From the NCBI GenBank assembly GCA_003344405.1, contig NOWV01000166.1:108801-172800 (forward strand): a stretch of DNA of 64,000 nt, read 5' to 3'. This DNA comes from Trichoplax sp. H2 (lineage: Eukaryota > Placozoa > Uniplacotomia > Trichoplacea). The notes beneath the pieces were generated by a model that saw nothing but the letters and a program-made list of their open reading frames with translations, was not told the DNA's origin and did no database searches. How positions within the stretch are numbered: the first letter of the stretch is position 1; every line of letters begins with the position of its first letter. This document shows, one piece after another, positions 37,301 through 51,100 of the stretch. A program made the position numbers and the translations under genes.

Positions 37301-40300
37301 TATTAATTACTTGACCGTTCTACATTCGGAGAACATTTAAAGATGTAATAATAAATAAGCTATCGTCTTATTAAATCACAATTATCGCTAATTACAACCA
37401 GAGAGCTTAAACGAATTGAATGGTCGCCTGATTGAATTTGATAGAACAGTTGCAAACGCCGAAGCAGAATTAAAACATGTAAAAATTTAAAAATTGGAGT
37501 TCATTTCATTTCATGCAAGAATAGCAAAAACCGCCGTATTTTCATTATTTATAGCAATATTTTAATAATTATTTGATTGTCTGATAGTTAGAAAAACAAC
37601 TTCAGAACAAATCCGAGCAAAGTAATCGAGAAAATCAAAATTATCAATCAATGTACAGAGAATATTGTAATGCGATACAAGCGTCAAAGGTGTGTCCCTA
37701 TTGCAATATCAACATCTTGTACGATATAGCTCCTTTATGAATTAATTAAAAGACTGCAACTGCCTAAAATGTGGCACTTACGTTAATTTCTTAGACTAAC
37801 AAACAAACTCTTGAAGAATTGGATAATATCATCTTAAAAGTTGCAAGATCGTATAATTTTGCGGGTATCGTATCTTAGAATGTGATAGATGTTGTCCAAT
37901 AATTTTAACGTCCTTATAGACATTATTGTATCTGTAGCTCAGTCTAATTAGATGTCTGCTGTCTAAACAGATTTTGGTCAAGCCCCCTTTTCAGTTGATC
38001 AGGTGAAGAGATTTATGGAATGTATGAAACAAAAGTACCGTGCTGTTATGAAAGACGAGGAAAGTGTGAAGGTTTGTGTTGTCTTAATGTAATTAATGTT
38101 TATGTAGCCTATTACAAGTACTTGCACTCCATTACATTAGCGGTGAGTCTTCGGTATAATTATATAACTATTAATTGGCATTATTAGAATGATTACAATA
38201 AAAAACTCACTGATATCCAAGTAAAGATCACCGAGCAAGAAAAAATGCAGATAAAATTTCAGGAGGCCGAATTGTTACATAAAGCTTCACAGGTATTTTA
38301 ATTTTCACAGAAAAATGTCTATCAAAGGAAGTCTACTATAGTTTGTTGCATATGTATTATAAGTTGTTATGATAATTAGGTATAGCCGTATAGGTGATGA
38401 TCACTCACTATATTTTTTCTATAATTTCAGGAAGAATGTAAACGGAAAATGACGAAGATAGACAAGGAACTAAATAATATAAGCTTTGCAACATCTGAAT
38501 TAGGCAACATTGAGAAGGAACTAAGGCGATATGTTCGTAGCTAATTTTCTGAGCAAAATTGTAAAAGAAGCAAAGTCCTAAATTACTTTTTTATATTTTC
38601 GGGTACGAAAATTCTTAGGAGCGAGAACTGGATGATGCTAGATCCGAAGAAACAGTCAATGATTTAGAACAAGATATTGGTAAATTGAAAAAGGAAAAGA
38701 CTACGCTTAATGATAAGCTTATGGAACTCAGGTGATCTTGCTATTCAGTAATATTATGAGTACTTAAGTCACCTTGCAGTAAATTAATCGCCTAGAGACT
38801 ATTTCTTATAGAAATGAAATGGTGAATTTGCAACGATTTACAAGCCAGCAAGCTAAAATAGAGCACTTAAATAAAGATAAAAATACCAAAGAAAGGGCTA
38901 TCCAGCAATTGTTAGTTATGACTTCCTAAACCGTGAATTTCGATGGTTATAATTATTTTATATGATAGTTACTTACAAAACTTTTCCTTACTTAAAGGAA
39001 GTTACTATATGCGGATGATCTAAATGCAATCTTTGGCTGTATACCGGAACTAGTAACAACAAAGCTTTCGGATTATATTCGGTAAAGTTAGTCACTAGTA
39101 AATTATTAATTGTATGCTTTAAGTTGTTCTTCAAGCAACTACGTATTTCATATTGTTTATTTCGTCAAAATAACACGATTAAGGGGGAAAGAAGTGGAAT
39201 TTGAAACCTTATCACCCAAAATGAAGAAAGCTCAACAAAACTTATCCTCAACAGAAACTTTCCTTGCGATTGAACAGTACGTTGCTAGAGTTAGCATTCC
39301 ATTAATCATGTATTTGTCAAGCTTATTGAAAATTGTTTTTATAGAGATAAGCTAGAAAGAAAACAGAGGACCTTAACGGGTATTTATAGAAAATATTTGA
39401 ATCTACGCGTATTCTGCAATATTTTCAAATATGTTAGTTATTGCTATGTGATGATAAATCCTTTGAGATTTAAAAAATATGCGTAACTAATCCGTGCTAT
39501 TAGAATTACAAGAAAAAGTCTTCGAAATCTGTGGTAACCAAGATTTTGACTTACAACTTGAGAGGCTGCAATCAAGCTTGGAAAAATTGCGAATGTAAGA
39601 TAGCTCCTAAATATTTTGTTACGTCCGATTCAAGTAGAAGTCAACTTTGACCTCTTTCTAACTACAGAGAAGTTGGTGCAATTAATGCGTCCCAGCATTT
39701 TTTTCAAAAGTATATCATGAAACTAGAAGAGCAAGATTCACCTTGTCCCCTTTGTCATAGACGATTTGGTAGCCGGAGTGAGAACGCAAGTTTAGTAAAA
39801 GAGGTAATCCAAAATATTTCAGTTTCAGTACGAGTCATCATTGTCCGTAAGACTAACGTTATCTCGATGAATACAAAATATTGAATACCTTTATTTTTTT
39901 ACTGTCTCTTGCTACGTTATCCCTTTATGAGTGTACTCTTCTATTTTAAGATACGCACAAAAGTCGAAAGTATACCTTCTAGGCTATCACAGCATAGAGA
40001 GAAAATTGAACTCCAGCAGAGTAAATATGAAGACTTCTTGCAGTTAAAGCCAGTTAGGAATCAGGTTTGTTGACGATCTTGATGTACTGTATTGACTTAT
40101 ATTAAAAGGTTACGCTAAGTAATGTATTGTATGAATGATTTAGATAACTGCCCTTGAAGATGAATTACCTGTCATAAGGGCAAAAATTAACGATTACCAA
40201 GGAGAACTTCAAAAAGAGAAAAAAAATTTTGATGATGTAGGAGATATTATCGTTTCGACATGCCTTTTATGAAACAATTAGCTAACAATTAAACGTTTTT

Positions 40301-43300
40301 GTATTTAAAGATTAAAGAAATCAAGTGCCTATTAGATAACGAGCTAGCGGTTGCTAGAAAAATTGCGCCACAAATGGAAACAATGAATGTGTATGAAAAG
40401 GAACTGAAAGACTTAGAAAGAGAAATTGTTTTGCAGACAACTCAATTAAATGTGAAAGGTGATTGTTAACTTTTTATATTGCTCTCAGTACGAGTGACAA
40501 GTTTATTTGATTTTGCAGCTCACAGGATTTCATATTTCTCCTTCAGGTACAGGTAATACTAAACGAAATCTGCAAACTGTTCACAGAGAGCACGAAGAGT
40601 TGCAGTCGAAATGGTGCTGAAACATTTCAGTATAGTTACAATGTCTTTATAATTTTACTAATACTCGTAATCTTTCTAACTGGTAAAAATTATTATGATA
40701 GTGATGCTTTATCAAGAACAATTGATCGAAAGAGTCAATTAATGCTTCAGCAGCAAAAACATATATCAGATCTGGAAAGAATAGCTAATGACCTGAAGGC
40801 ACAAATGGTACAAATTCCTTGAACTTGGCTTAGTGATATTATGGAAGATATTTAAATCTTTATTGAATGATTATTTTTATGTTTTTATCTAGTTTCAATG
40901 CCAAGTTAAATTGCAAGGTGTTAACCGTCTGCAAGATGAAAAGACTAAATTAGCTGTGGAGATATCTGACTTTGAACGTAAAATTATGGTAACACTACAT
41001 TTTCTTGATTCTCATGCACTATATCAATGTAAGTAAGATTACTAATAAATTGCTAATTTGCGGTACTAGGAAGCAAAAAGCCAGATCAAGCCAATAGCGG
41101 TTAGAAAGGAGCAGTGTTTGGTTTAGTGATAAGGCCAAACCTCATGTTTATTTTTAAAATTCGTACAGAATAGCTTAGCAAAACTCAAGAAAGAGAAGTG
41201 GGATCTAGAAAATCAATGTGAAGAAGCAAGAGAATCATTTCGTGATAAGGTTAAGCAGCAATTTTTACACCTGCACAATTTAACACATTTGTTTGAAATC
41301 ACCACTTTGCAATCATATATTGCCTAAGCATTAAGTTGTTAATGTACTGTTTAAAGTGCTATCATAAAATAACGTTCTAAAACATGCTAAGATTAGGCTA
41401 ACATTTATACTTTTTTTATTATCCTTTCAGCTGAGTGAAGTTAAAGAATTGGGCGACAAAGCGATATCATTAAATCGAGAAGTTAAAAAGTAATTCTTGT
41501 TAAACTTTGACGAATTTGTAGTTCTTGGAGGTAATTAAGTATTTGAAGCTGATTTCGTTATGTACTTTCATATATATTGTGTAGATATAAAGATAGTGGC
41601 TATGAAGCCAAAGTAGTCGAAGGTGAAGGGGAGATGCAAAGAATGAAAGAAATTCTAGATGACCTTGCTGCTACTCGCGAAAGACTATCTCGCAAGATCC
41701 AAGAAAGTGGGAGCTTTATCACTTCTCAAAAGGTATGCATTTATATTTATTTATCACAGAATCAAACTTCGCATTAAACTAGCGGTGATAACGGTAAAAT
41801 GAAATGGCTGAAAATTATTTATACCGTTAAATGCTTGTTCTTATAAATGATCTAATTTGATTGAGTAGTTAGAGAAACGATGTCTTGAAGACAACATTCA
41901 GATCCGCCGTAACGAAAAGGATATTGAAACGTATGAACTGAAGATTATCGAACTTAATCAAGAATTAAAAGGAGAAAATGTACCATCTATAAGAAGGTTT
42001 GAAGTTATTTCCTAATATACGAATGTCTACTAACTTTAATATGATTTGATATTTATTCTGTTTATCGTTCCTTTTGTAGTAATTTACAGAAAATAAAATC
42101 TAGAGAAGCAGAATTATTAAAGGAGGTATTTAAAGCGCTTATACGAATTTCTGATTGATTCTGTCATTAAAAATCGGAATTCTATACTACTTCAAAAGCG
42201 ATCGAGAATTGATGGCCTAATGGCAGGATTAAGAGAGAAAATTAATAGCTCTCAGCGAAATTTGAAATCTCCAATGTTTGCGAATGCCGAAAAGGATTTT
42301 TTTCATAAGCAAATCGATATTACGGTATTAAATTAAGCGAAGAGTTGGCTACTCTTATTAGGATTAGTGTAACATAAAATTTTTTCGTCTTTGTATAGAC
42401 TACTGAAATGGTTATCAAAGATTTAAGTCAATATCACAAAGCTCTAGATCGGTACGTAGTAAGATAATAAATAAGAACATTTAGAAAGCTTCGATTATGT
42501 TTATCAGTACTTTGCATTACTCGGCAAGATCAATTTATTTTGATCAAGTACCTTTTATTGACATGTTCCCATAAATTCTTATTATGAAGAGCAATTATGC
42601 GCTATCATTACTCCAAAATGGTAGAGATAAATAAAATCATTCGAGAACTTTGGATTAACACATATCGAGGAAGTGGTAAGTTTAAAAGTGACTATTTATA
42701 GTTCGAATATATGTAGCAGTTACTAATATTGGAATTTTAGTTCAATTACGAATTAAAATTGTCATCTCTAACTTTTATGAAATATTAGATTTAGGCAGTA
42801 CGCGTTTTAAAATTTATGACTACAATTATTATCATTTTAATAGATATTGACACAATCGAAATACGTTCAGAAGAAGAACAGGATGCAATAGCCGCCGCTG
42901 CTCCACGTTCGAGAAGAAGTTACAACTATAGGGTACGACTGAGGATTACTGTCAATAAATGATCAGCCAATGCTTTAAATTGTACTATTAAAAAATATTG
43001 TTCCCTTGTAATGTTGTGTAACAGCTAGACAATTTATTGTAAATTTCATTTACTGGAGACATACAGTATTTAAATTATACTTGTATATATAGTACACGTA
43101 TAGGATGCTAGTGGCTTATTGCTGCATATTTATATCAAACTTTGCGGTCGATCGTTATATTCAATTGTCACTAAATTATAATTTAGGTTGTTATGCTAAA
43201 AGGTGATATTGCGCTGGATATGCGGGGAAGATGTAGTGCCGGACAAAAGGTAATTAATTACGGCAGATGATGTTGATTTTTACCAAAAAGATTTAAACCT

Positions 43301-43721
43301 TGCAAATTAATGCTATCTAATGTTTCACGTTACTGCTATGATAATCTAGAAATGTAAATAATGTCTTTCAGATCTTGGCTTCACTAATTATAAGACTAGC
43401 CCTGGCGGAAGCTTTCTGCATCAATTGTGGTATTCTAGCCTTAGACGAACCAACCACTAATCTCGATGAAGAAAATATTGAAAGTTTAGCACAGTCTCTA
43501 ATTGAGTACGAATTGCTTGATGTATTTTCTTTTGACTATTCAAATCACCTGTGTTATCACTGAAATATCTGTAAACTTTATTTAATAGTATTTTACACAA
43601 TCGTTCAAAGCAAAGAAATTTTCAGTTAGTCATTATTACACATGATAAACAATTTGCCGTAAGGCTGAGGAGATCTGGATTTACCAGCCATTTCTATCAC
43701 GTTTGGAAAGACTCCACGTAA
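34324..43721 (+). CDS. RAD50: DNA repair ATPase RAD50, complete
   Basis: SMC-like ATPase of the MRE11-RAD50-NBS1 complex for double-strand break repair, telomeres and ATM signalling. 43 exons, all in phase, 1292 residues (human 1312): 34324-34452, 34898-34981, 35501-35602, 35763-35828, 35923-35964, 36155-36228, 36393-36452, 36553-36598, 36663-36731, 36843-36932, 37039-37099, 37170-37247, 37402-37478, 37588-37689, 37795-37864, 37971-38071, 38188-38292, 38431-38532, 38619-38731, 38812-38914, 39002-39081, 39184-39276, 39345-39379, 39504-39594, 39668-39803, 39951-40064, 40144-40236, 40311-40458, 40547-40613, 40702-40807, 40893-40988, 41169-41249, 41431-41489, 41585-41732, 41869-41996, 42080-42125, 42199-42324, 42399-42451, 42590-42675, 42844-42932, 43187-43249, 43372-43505, 43589-43721. 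Walker A GHNGAGKT closes exon 1; Q-loop region [11 protein letters not shown]. Long charged coiled coils flank the zinc hook CPLC (codons near 39744 and 39753). ABC signature RCSAGQK, Walker [12 protein letters not shown], and ITHD switch follow at the C-terminus. Confidence 0.96.
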
Positions 43722-44165
43722 GGCGAATAACTTTAATTCAGTCCAATTGGGGCCATATTTTTAATATAGTTGATTTATTTCTCCAGTAAAGGAAATTACT
43801 CATCAATAGAGCAAACCGATACGGAAAATATCCCATCGTGATGGGCAATAAATGCGAATGATGACGAAGATCAGTATTAATTTAAGTACTGTGGAAGTTT
43901 ACTTCTATCTAACTATCAATTTTTTCGATAATGAACAATGGTAACCAACAAAATACAGTAATATTATAAATAGTAGTACAAAGCAATAACTGGATCGTTG
44001 TCTATCTGAATTATAATACACTAGAAATGGATGTAACATCTAATTTGGCATCTAATTTGGATAGCTGTTGCATGTTTAGTGGCATTTATCAATTAATGTC
44101 CCCCTTGCTTTTTTGACTTCTTCCTGGAATGCCTAATGATTTCAATTTTAGAGGCACAATAAAAA
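43722..44165. other. 3' intergenic region
   Basis: Gap between the convergent RAD50 and the small membrane-protein gene. AT-rich, no gene seen. Confidence 0.4.
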
Positions 44166-44500
44166 TCAGTAATCGTCAATTAGTTTCATAAATAACAATA
44201 CGGTGGCAATTATAATAGTAAGCGGTACCATTTCAGCAATTCTTTTCCTAGCTGCTTCTTTTCTGTTTAATTGTTGTTCGATGACTTTCGCATTTGCAGA
44301 GTAAGAATTTTCAACTTCCCTCTATCAAATAAACAGTAGCACCGAAAGAAGAAATTAGGGTCATGTTGTAACAGTAGAGGCTTTTATTTATCCGATTACT
44401 TTACCACATTTACCTGCTCAATTTCATCTTCTTCTTCGTCTATGGTCGATACAGTGATAGAACTATATTTTCCCATGTCTCTTGTATATTTTTTCATCAT
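44166..44500 (-). CDS. Small tail-anchored membrane protein, unknown
   Basis: Two minus-strand exons, 44414-44503 (ATG at 44498-44500) and 44166-44321, join in phase 0 to an 80-residue protein. Residues about 1-29 are polar and acidic ([17 protein letters not shown]), residues 30-56 are a charged helix rich in Gln, Lys, Arg and Glu ([19 protein letters not shown]), and one hydrophobic segment ([16 protein letters not shown]) sits eight residues or fewer from the C-terminus. This is the layout of a tail-anchored ER or mitochondrial outer-membrane protein. I do not recognise the family. An acceptor-like AG directly before the first exon suggests an upstream exon, so the protein may be longer at its N-terminus. 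Coding status is inferred from clean splice junctions and composition. Confidence 0.55.
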
Positions 44501-44503
44501 AAC

Positions 44504-46619
44504 CTGGAATAACGGTAAAATAAAAACATGAAATTCAAGAAAGTCCGTCTGATCACTTTTCAAATCGGAATAAATTTTAATTCGATGCTTGCAGGAAATA
44601 GTCTACATTCAGATTGGTGGCATGAGGTTATTCAAATGGTATGTAATACATTTCTGTACCTTTTTATTATTGCTACTGTTAACAGTTTGAGGAACACTAG
44701 TCTTGATAGCACCACCACCGCTATCGATGAGGGCACCTTCATTTATATGGAAAGGAAAATATTTCACTGAGTTTGATTGTATACTAGTCGTTCAAATACA
44801 TCAGTACGTAAGTCCATTATCTTAGACGATAACTATCCTACGAGTACGCGTACATAAGTTTAGCCGGTTATAAATCACATCTAAAAGAGATTACAGTCTA
44901 TTCCATAGGATACTTAATCAAGAAGATGAAATTAATGCAGATACAATTTCAAATAATTTGCCTAGTCGGTAGATTAATTATTCATTACCATTGAGAATGA
45001 ATAGGGTAGGACTGTCTTTCTCTGTGTGTTCATAGAATAGGTCAAGATTACACCTATTAATAGTAAATAGACCCATGACTTCAAAGATACGAGTCTATTA
45101 CACAGGATATTGTTATATGTGTAAGGAGAGATTTCTTGCGTTAGTTCTATACAATCGTGATATTATGTTCACCTACTTGATACAACACTTTCTAAACTGT
45201 TGTTCGCCATGGCTATCGGACCTGATGAGTTCAATTGACAAATACTGCAGTTAGATATTTATTCAAGGCTTAGACCATTAAATATCTTTCTGCTCTTCAT
45301 AATCCACTACAGCTCGCGTATGACAGTTTCATCAAGCGCTATAACCTTGATTCAATTCTTAATAACTAATGATACTGGCAGAGTTTACTAGTTTATCCAT
45401 TGTTGGAATCATTTTTTGGTTCTATGACTAACCATCAACTATGATTTTAATGGTCAAGAATGAAAAAGGTGACAGTAGTCATGATAGAATTATTTTACCT
45501 TTTCAGAATGACAACTTTACCATCGTTACAGAACATCTTGCATTCTTGTTTCTTCTTATCGACAACTCGAGCGTGATCGAGTTTTCTTAGCGGTAATTCG
45601 GTTAATTTTTTGTCTTTTCAAAGATAAATAGTATAAGTTTAAAATGTTGAAATCACGTATAGTAGAAAAGCTAATCATGCTGCAGTATTACTTGAAAGAA
45701 GGTAAATAAATCATAATCTATTATCGCAGTAGGAGTAGAATAATACTATTAGTAGCAATCAGTGTATCTTTTGTACAAAGTCATATGCTTTGATGATATG
45801 AGGCATTGTCAAGAGTTTTTGCATCTTACTGGACGATATATTACTGGTCAATCATACAGTACAAATAGTAGGAGCTTTGATGCTAACTTCTTGTACATTT
45901 GTTCATGTTCTCTTTGCAATAATATTGATCCATTAGCATGGCGTCTGATATCGAAATCCAGTAACTGAATTGATTGACGGTGAAACCCCTGTACTACTTA
46001 CTACCTTTCAATTTTAACTTGGCACTGTAAGGGCTAAAATGACCAAGTTAGTCTATTCGTCAGTCCATAAGCAAAAGTAGGGTAAAAATAATGTAACACC
46101 AACGATAGACAATTGACAGTACAGTAAATTAGTCAACTACGAGAATAGCTGTTTGTTTGAACATGTCCTACAAGTTAGACACTGCCTTGAGAATTTAATG
46201 ATGGCGCTTGCCATGTACGGGTATAAGGAGAGTATGTAGTCGATGATAAAATACATCCTACTGTGTTGTAATAGAAGCTTTCAATCCCGCATAGAACATA
46301 TTCAAATGTTAGTAGAATTATGATCAAAAGGTTGACTGAGCACTTGCGTTACTAAGCAATAGTACAGTACAATTGGGCTTTCTCCTTGCTCGACTCCTTC
46401 CACTGCAAATTAGAATTGTACGATGGATACCTATGATTAGCGCCATTTGACCACAGATGCAATAGTAGACGAATAGAGTGGCATTTTTATTGCTATATTC
46501 TTCTTGATCTCTTGTATCTGAGCAAACAATGCTACGAGAGACAACTTTAGGCATGGCTGTTAACGTTGATGAATTGGAAATCCTTGTCGACTGGCGAAGT
46601 TCTCGCAGGAGCTGTTTTC
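44504..46619. other. Mostly empty intergenic region with one orphan exon-like block
   Basis: The only coding-like stretch is 45499-45613 on the minus strand (reads KLTELPLRKLDHARVVDKKK and continues to VVILK, with plausible acceptor and donor). Its end phase (2) does not match the phase-0 start of the 44414-44503 exon, so it cannot be joined directly. The 130-codon minus ORF at 46324-46716 resembles nothing I know and runs into GTAC repeats. Confidence 0.35.
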
Positions 46620-47500
46620 CAGAGTACAGTACTGTACTGTACTGTACAGTGTACAGGATAGGCTGGAAGCTGTTATTTTGGACTTGTCTACCAGAGGACG
46701 ACGGTCGGTTATACACTGTCTAAGGGTCTCTACTGTAGTAAGGGTCTGTATACTACAGTACACTACACTAGTAGTGATACCGTACTCAGTACTGTATTAT
46801 ACGCTACAATGTACTCAATCAGATCCAATGATAGTACTGTACAGTACTGTGATACTCGATCTCATGATCTGGTCCGGTCACTACAGCACCGACTGTACAG
46901 TGTACAGTGTACAGTACGTAGCATGGAGTACTGTACTGTACAGTACTGTATGTAAAATTAAATTAATTAATTAATCCAGGGCTAATACCCGCTCTTGAGC
47001 GGTGTTTGCAGGCACTGCAAAGTAGGACCCAATCTTTTGACTCACTCTCTAAGGGTCTCTACTGTAGTAAGGGTCTGTAGTACAGATTCTGTACTACTGT
47101 ATTATGTCATACACACTAATAGTGATACCGTACTCAGTACTGTATTATACGCTACAATGTACTCAATCAGATCCAATGATAGTACTGTACTGTGATACTC
47201 GATCTCACGCTCTGGTCCGGTCCGGACCAGATTCGGTCACTACAGTACGTAGCATGGAGTACTGTATTCTAAATACTGTACAGTACAGTATGTAAAATTA
47301 AATTACAGAGCTAACACCCGCTCATGTGCGGTGTTAGCAGCCACTCCAAAGTACTGTAGGACCCAATTTTTGGACTATGTACTGTACAGTACACTGTACT
47401 GTATAATTGTAGTATACAGTACTGTGCATTGTATAAAATATATAGTAAATTGTATAAAAACAATATCATGATTGGACGGTACGGTACGGTACTGTAGCGT
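46620..47500. repeat. GTAC palindromic repeat field with 329-bp duplication
   Basis: Many runs of tactgtac/gtacagta. A ~250-bp block starting 'ctaagggtctctactgtagt' at 46720 is repeated at 47049 (offset 329), including 'atacgctacaatgtactcaa' and 'gtgatactcgatctca'. Outlying GTAC runs continue to about 47960. Confidence 0.87.
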
Positions 47501-48101
47501 CAATGCTACCATGCGTCAGCACATCCAAGTACAATCCATGGTGCAGCACACTACAGTACGTACACTACAGACCCTTCTAAGAGTCTCTTATTCAAAAACT
47601 AACCCATGTCCTTGAGTGTCCTTGACGAAGCCAAAAATACAGGATTGGACTAAAGTCCTTGTGGTAGTCCTCCAAAAAATTCATCGTGAGAACGTACCTT
47701 TATAAGGGTCTCTTATTAACGTACAGTACAGTACATTGCCACTTTCACTTTTTTTGACCAGATGCATGTCAGAGACTGCGCCTCTGTCCATACAAAGTAC
47801 TGTGAAAATGAGCGTGACAACCATACGTAGGGTCATCGACTACTAGACGTGACGTCAAAGCAAGTCATGGTGCGGTACAGGTCAGGCCTAGGTACAGTAC
47901 TGGATGACAGTGGACGTCCTGATGGGCATCGTCCGTCCGTATGATACGTCCAGTACGATACTCTACAGTGCTCAGTACGCTTAATCATGCGGCGTATACA
48001 GGAGACAGTGGAATAGAATTACACCAGTTGAGCGTCGATTGGCTTCTTTTTCCCATCATTCTGCTTAGTTGATCGTCTTGACGCCATCTTGAGTGTTCCC
48101 G
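47501..48101. other. Region upstream of CDK9
   Basis: Scattered GTAC motifs (47720, 47880, 47950) and otherwise unremarkable sequence. The CDK9 promoter should be at the right-hand end. Confidence 0.4.
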
Positions 48102-51100
48102 ATGAGTAAAGAGCCGTATAATTATCCTTTTATTCACGATGTTGGCAAGTACGAAAAAATTACCAAGATTGGCCACGGAACATTCGGGTAATAGATAAAT
48201 GACACAACCTTGATACTTTCTTACGGTGCTGCTAACACTAATTAAAAGGTTACTTTATACATGAAATGAAAAAAAAAAAAAAATCCACAATAAAAGGATC
48301 TACAGTACAATAAAAATATCAACGATTCGCAGGGGCCTACAAGTCAATATACGCATATTTTCCAGTTGATCTTTTCCATGTATGTGTACCTAAAAATGAT
48401 AACATTTCAACTACCATGCAATCCATTTCTTCACTGCTTGTATGTGCTGCTTACACCTTGTTATGGTAGTTTTGATGACGAAGGTAACCAAAAAAAAAAA
48501 ATGGAGAAAATGTTGATACATTCGTAGGTTAGCAGTAACTGATGGTACTATACGCATCAGTGAGATACATACTCTACTTGTATGCATCTAGGTCTAATAG
48601 AAAATAATCCTAGCTGTAGTGTAGACCACTCTAATTAGAAAGCTCTGCTAATGCATATCAATGCCAAGATTGATTCCACTGTACAATGGACATACGCGTT
48701 GAACCCTACTCTCGGCGATGTCATATTCTATCAAAAGTGTTGAATGCTCGATACTATAACTGTAGTCGACAATGTGCTCGTCTAAAATAACCAAAATCCA
48801 ATGGAAATGGGTGTAGAGACCTTCAATCAGAAGCATTATTCATGGCACTGCTTTAAAACTATACGCTACTTTTGCAAGAAGGCCAAAGTTGTAAAGGAGC
48901 TTGTTAAGCACGGCTTACATGCAAGTACTATCAAGCACAAGCCAATCACTAATAATAACTGATCACGACCGATTGCTGTTTTACCGTTCTGTAGAGCTAA
49001 TATCGACTTCTCCCTTGTACTGCACATTATTCGTACAGTAGATTAGTAAGCTTCAAGCACCATAACCTTTTTAAGCTAGACTGGTAGAAAATAATTCCTT
49101 TTATATACAGGATGAGTATACTGGATTGTGGAATGATATAGTAGTAATGGTTGAAATGATGACTGTAAGACTTGAATAAAGTGAACCTCATGAAACTTTT
49201 AATAAACCTCCTGAGATAATAAAATAGCAATCAATAAAACGCTATACTTTGGCCATAGATGCCCGGTAGCGTACACAATCGAATATTTGTCAATTTATGC
49301 TATATGCTGAGTACTATCTTTCTTGTGCAAGCTCAACACTTCAGTGTATGATAAGAATTGTATACAAGTCGGCTTCTTCAATTCCCATTTGAATCAGAGT
49401 AAACGACCAAGACATGAAACACATAAAACCTTCGAATGTAGTACAGTATATTGCTTCATGGAATAGAGTTGTTGTGTTATATAACTATAGTAGTAAAAGT
49501 GCCGTCGATTTTAGAAATGAACATTTTCGACATTCGCTCTTGGTGTATACAATAGAATATGAATTGATCAGTTTCGCGAAATTGGAAATGATACCTATCA
49601 AATGTTAAAATTTTTGATATAAATGTCAAAGTATGTAAGCTATCGACTTAATAAGAGCTCCAGCTATAGTAATGCTGTACTGGTTTCATATCTTCCGAAA
49701 TAGCGAAGTATTCAAAGCTAGGAATCGCATCAGCAAAGAGTTTGTGGCGCTTAAACGTGTCTTGCTAGGCAATGAAAAAGAAGGGGTAACTGTCTTGATA
49801 GATAAAATTGATTAGTATACATACCATAATTATGAAAGGATAAATTACATGTAAATAGTATATTGGATTGCTTGATAATAATTACGATATGTAAATTTAC
49901 TGGTAATTCAAGCGTACATCATACAAATGATTTATATGCTTATTTCACCATATATTTTTAGTCAATACTGTACGTTCTACTGTGCTATTCATGTCGTAAA
50001 CCATGTGTAACTAGATGAGTACGTATAGTTCTTTGGGTTGTAATCGTAGTCCGCGCTGTAATTAATGTTCAGAGTGTAGAATTGCTTAAATTGTATTCGA
50101 TAGGGATCATCATTTTTCTTTTATAGCCCTACTTGAAAAGTAAATTACTTTAGCAAAGCAATGTTTGCAGTATTATCCATTATCACTGTTCTACTGGATA
50201 TGTAATTACAGTATAGCTATGATTAAAAATACGTAGATACCAGAGTAGTTACTTTACTTACAAATATATGGTGTAGAAATGAAAGAGACTAGGATGTAAT
50301 TACTGTAGCTTTCTATACAGTGGCATATTACGTTAAAAGATTGCAATGATACTATACGTGTATATTTAATGCTTACCTTTTTTCATTGTATCAATATTTC
50401 ATCTGGTAGTTTCCTATCACATCGCTCAGAGAAATTAAAATTTTAAGAGCTCTCAAGCATGACAATATTGTGCGTCTACAGGAAATTTGCCGATCCAAAG
50501 GTTAGTCTAATTTAAAAGATATTGTGTGTGTATAGAAAAATATTATCATAAACTAAGTAACCGTAAAGCGACAAAATTGCTAATCACTGTGAGGTCGTAA
50601 TGATCTATTAAAATCATGATGGAATGATGCAAGGACAAGATTCAACGGAAATTGTATTATTCAGTATTAAATGTAAAGATTTATACAGTGTATGAGTTAC
50701 TTTGACTTAAAATCGAATAATATTCAAATTATTATCGTCACTTCATTAATATTCATATGTCTATATTTAAATTAATTGTATCAAACCTATCTTGCTATTA
50801 TAATGATAGGTACCCCGCAAAGTCGTAAAAGAGGCAGTATCTATCTAGTTTTTGAATTCTGTGCTCATGATCTTGCCGGCCTATTACAAAATCCACAAGT
50901 TAAATTCAACCTCTCGGAAATTAAGCGCATGATGAAACATTTATTAAGTGGATTATTTTATATACATAGCAATAAGGTCTTGCATAGAGATTTGAAGGCG
51001 GCTAATGTTTTAGTAACTCGTGATGGCGTCTTAAAACTAGCCGATTTCGGTTTAGCGCGTGTTTATAGTCGTAAAGAAAAGACTCACTGCTTTACTAATC

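Noticed and set aside
46324-46716. 130-codon minus-strand ORF
   Set aside because: Its N-terminal third lies in GTAC repeat and the rest resembles no known protein; no supporting splice structure.
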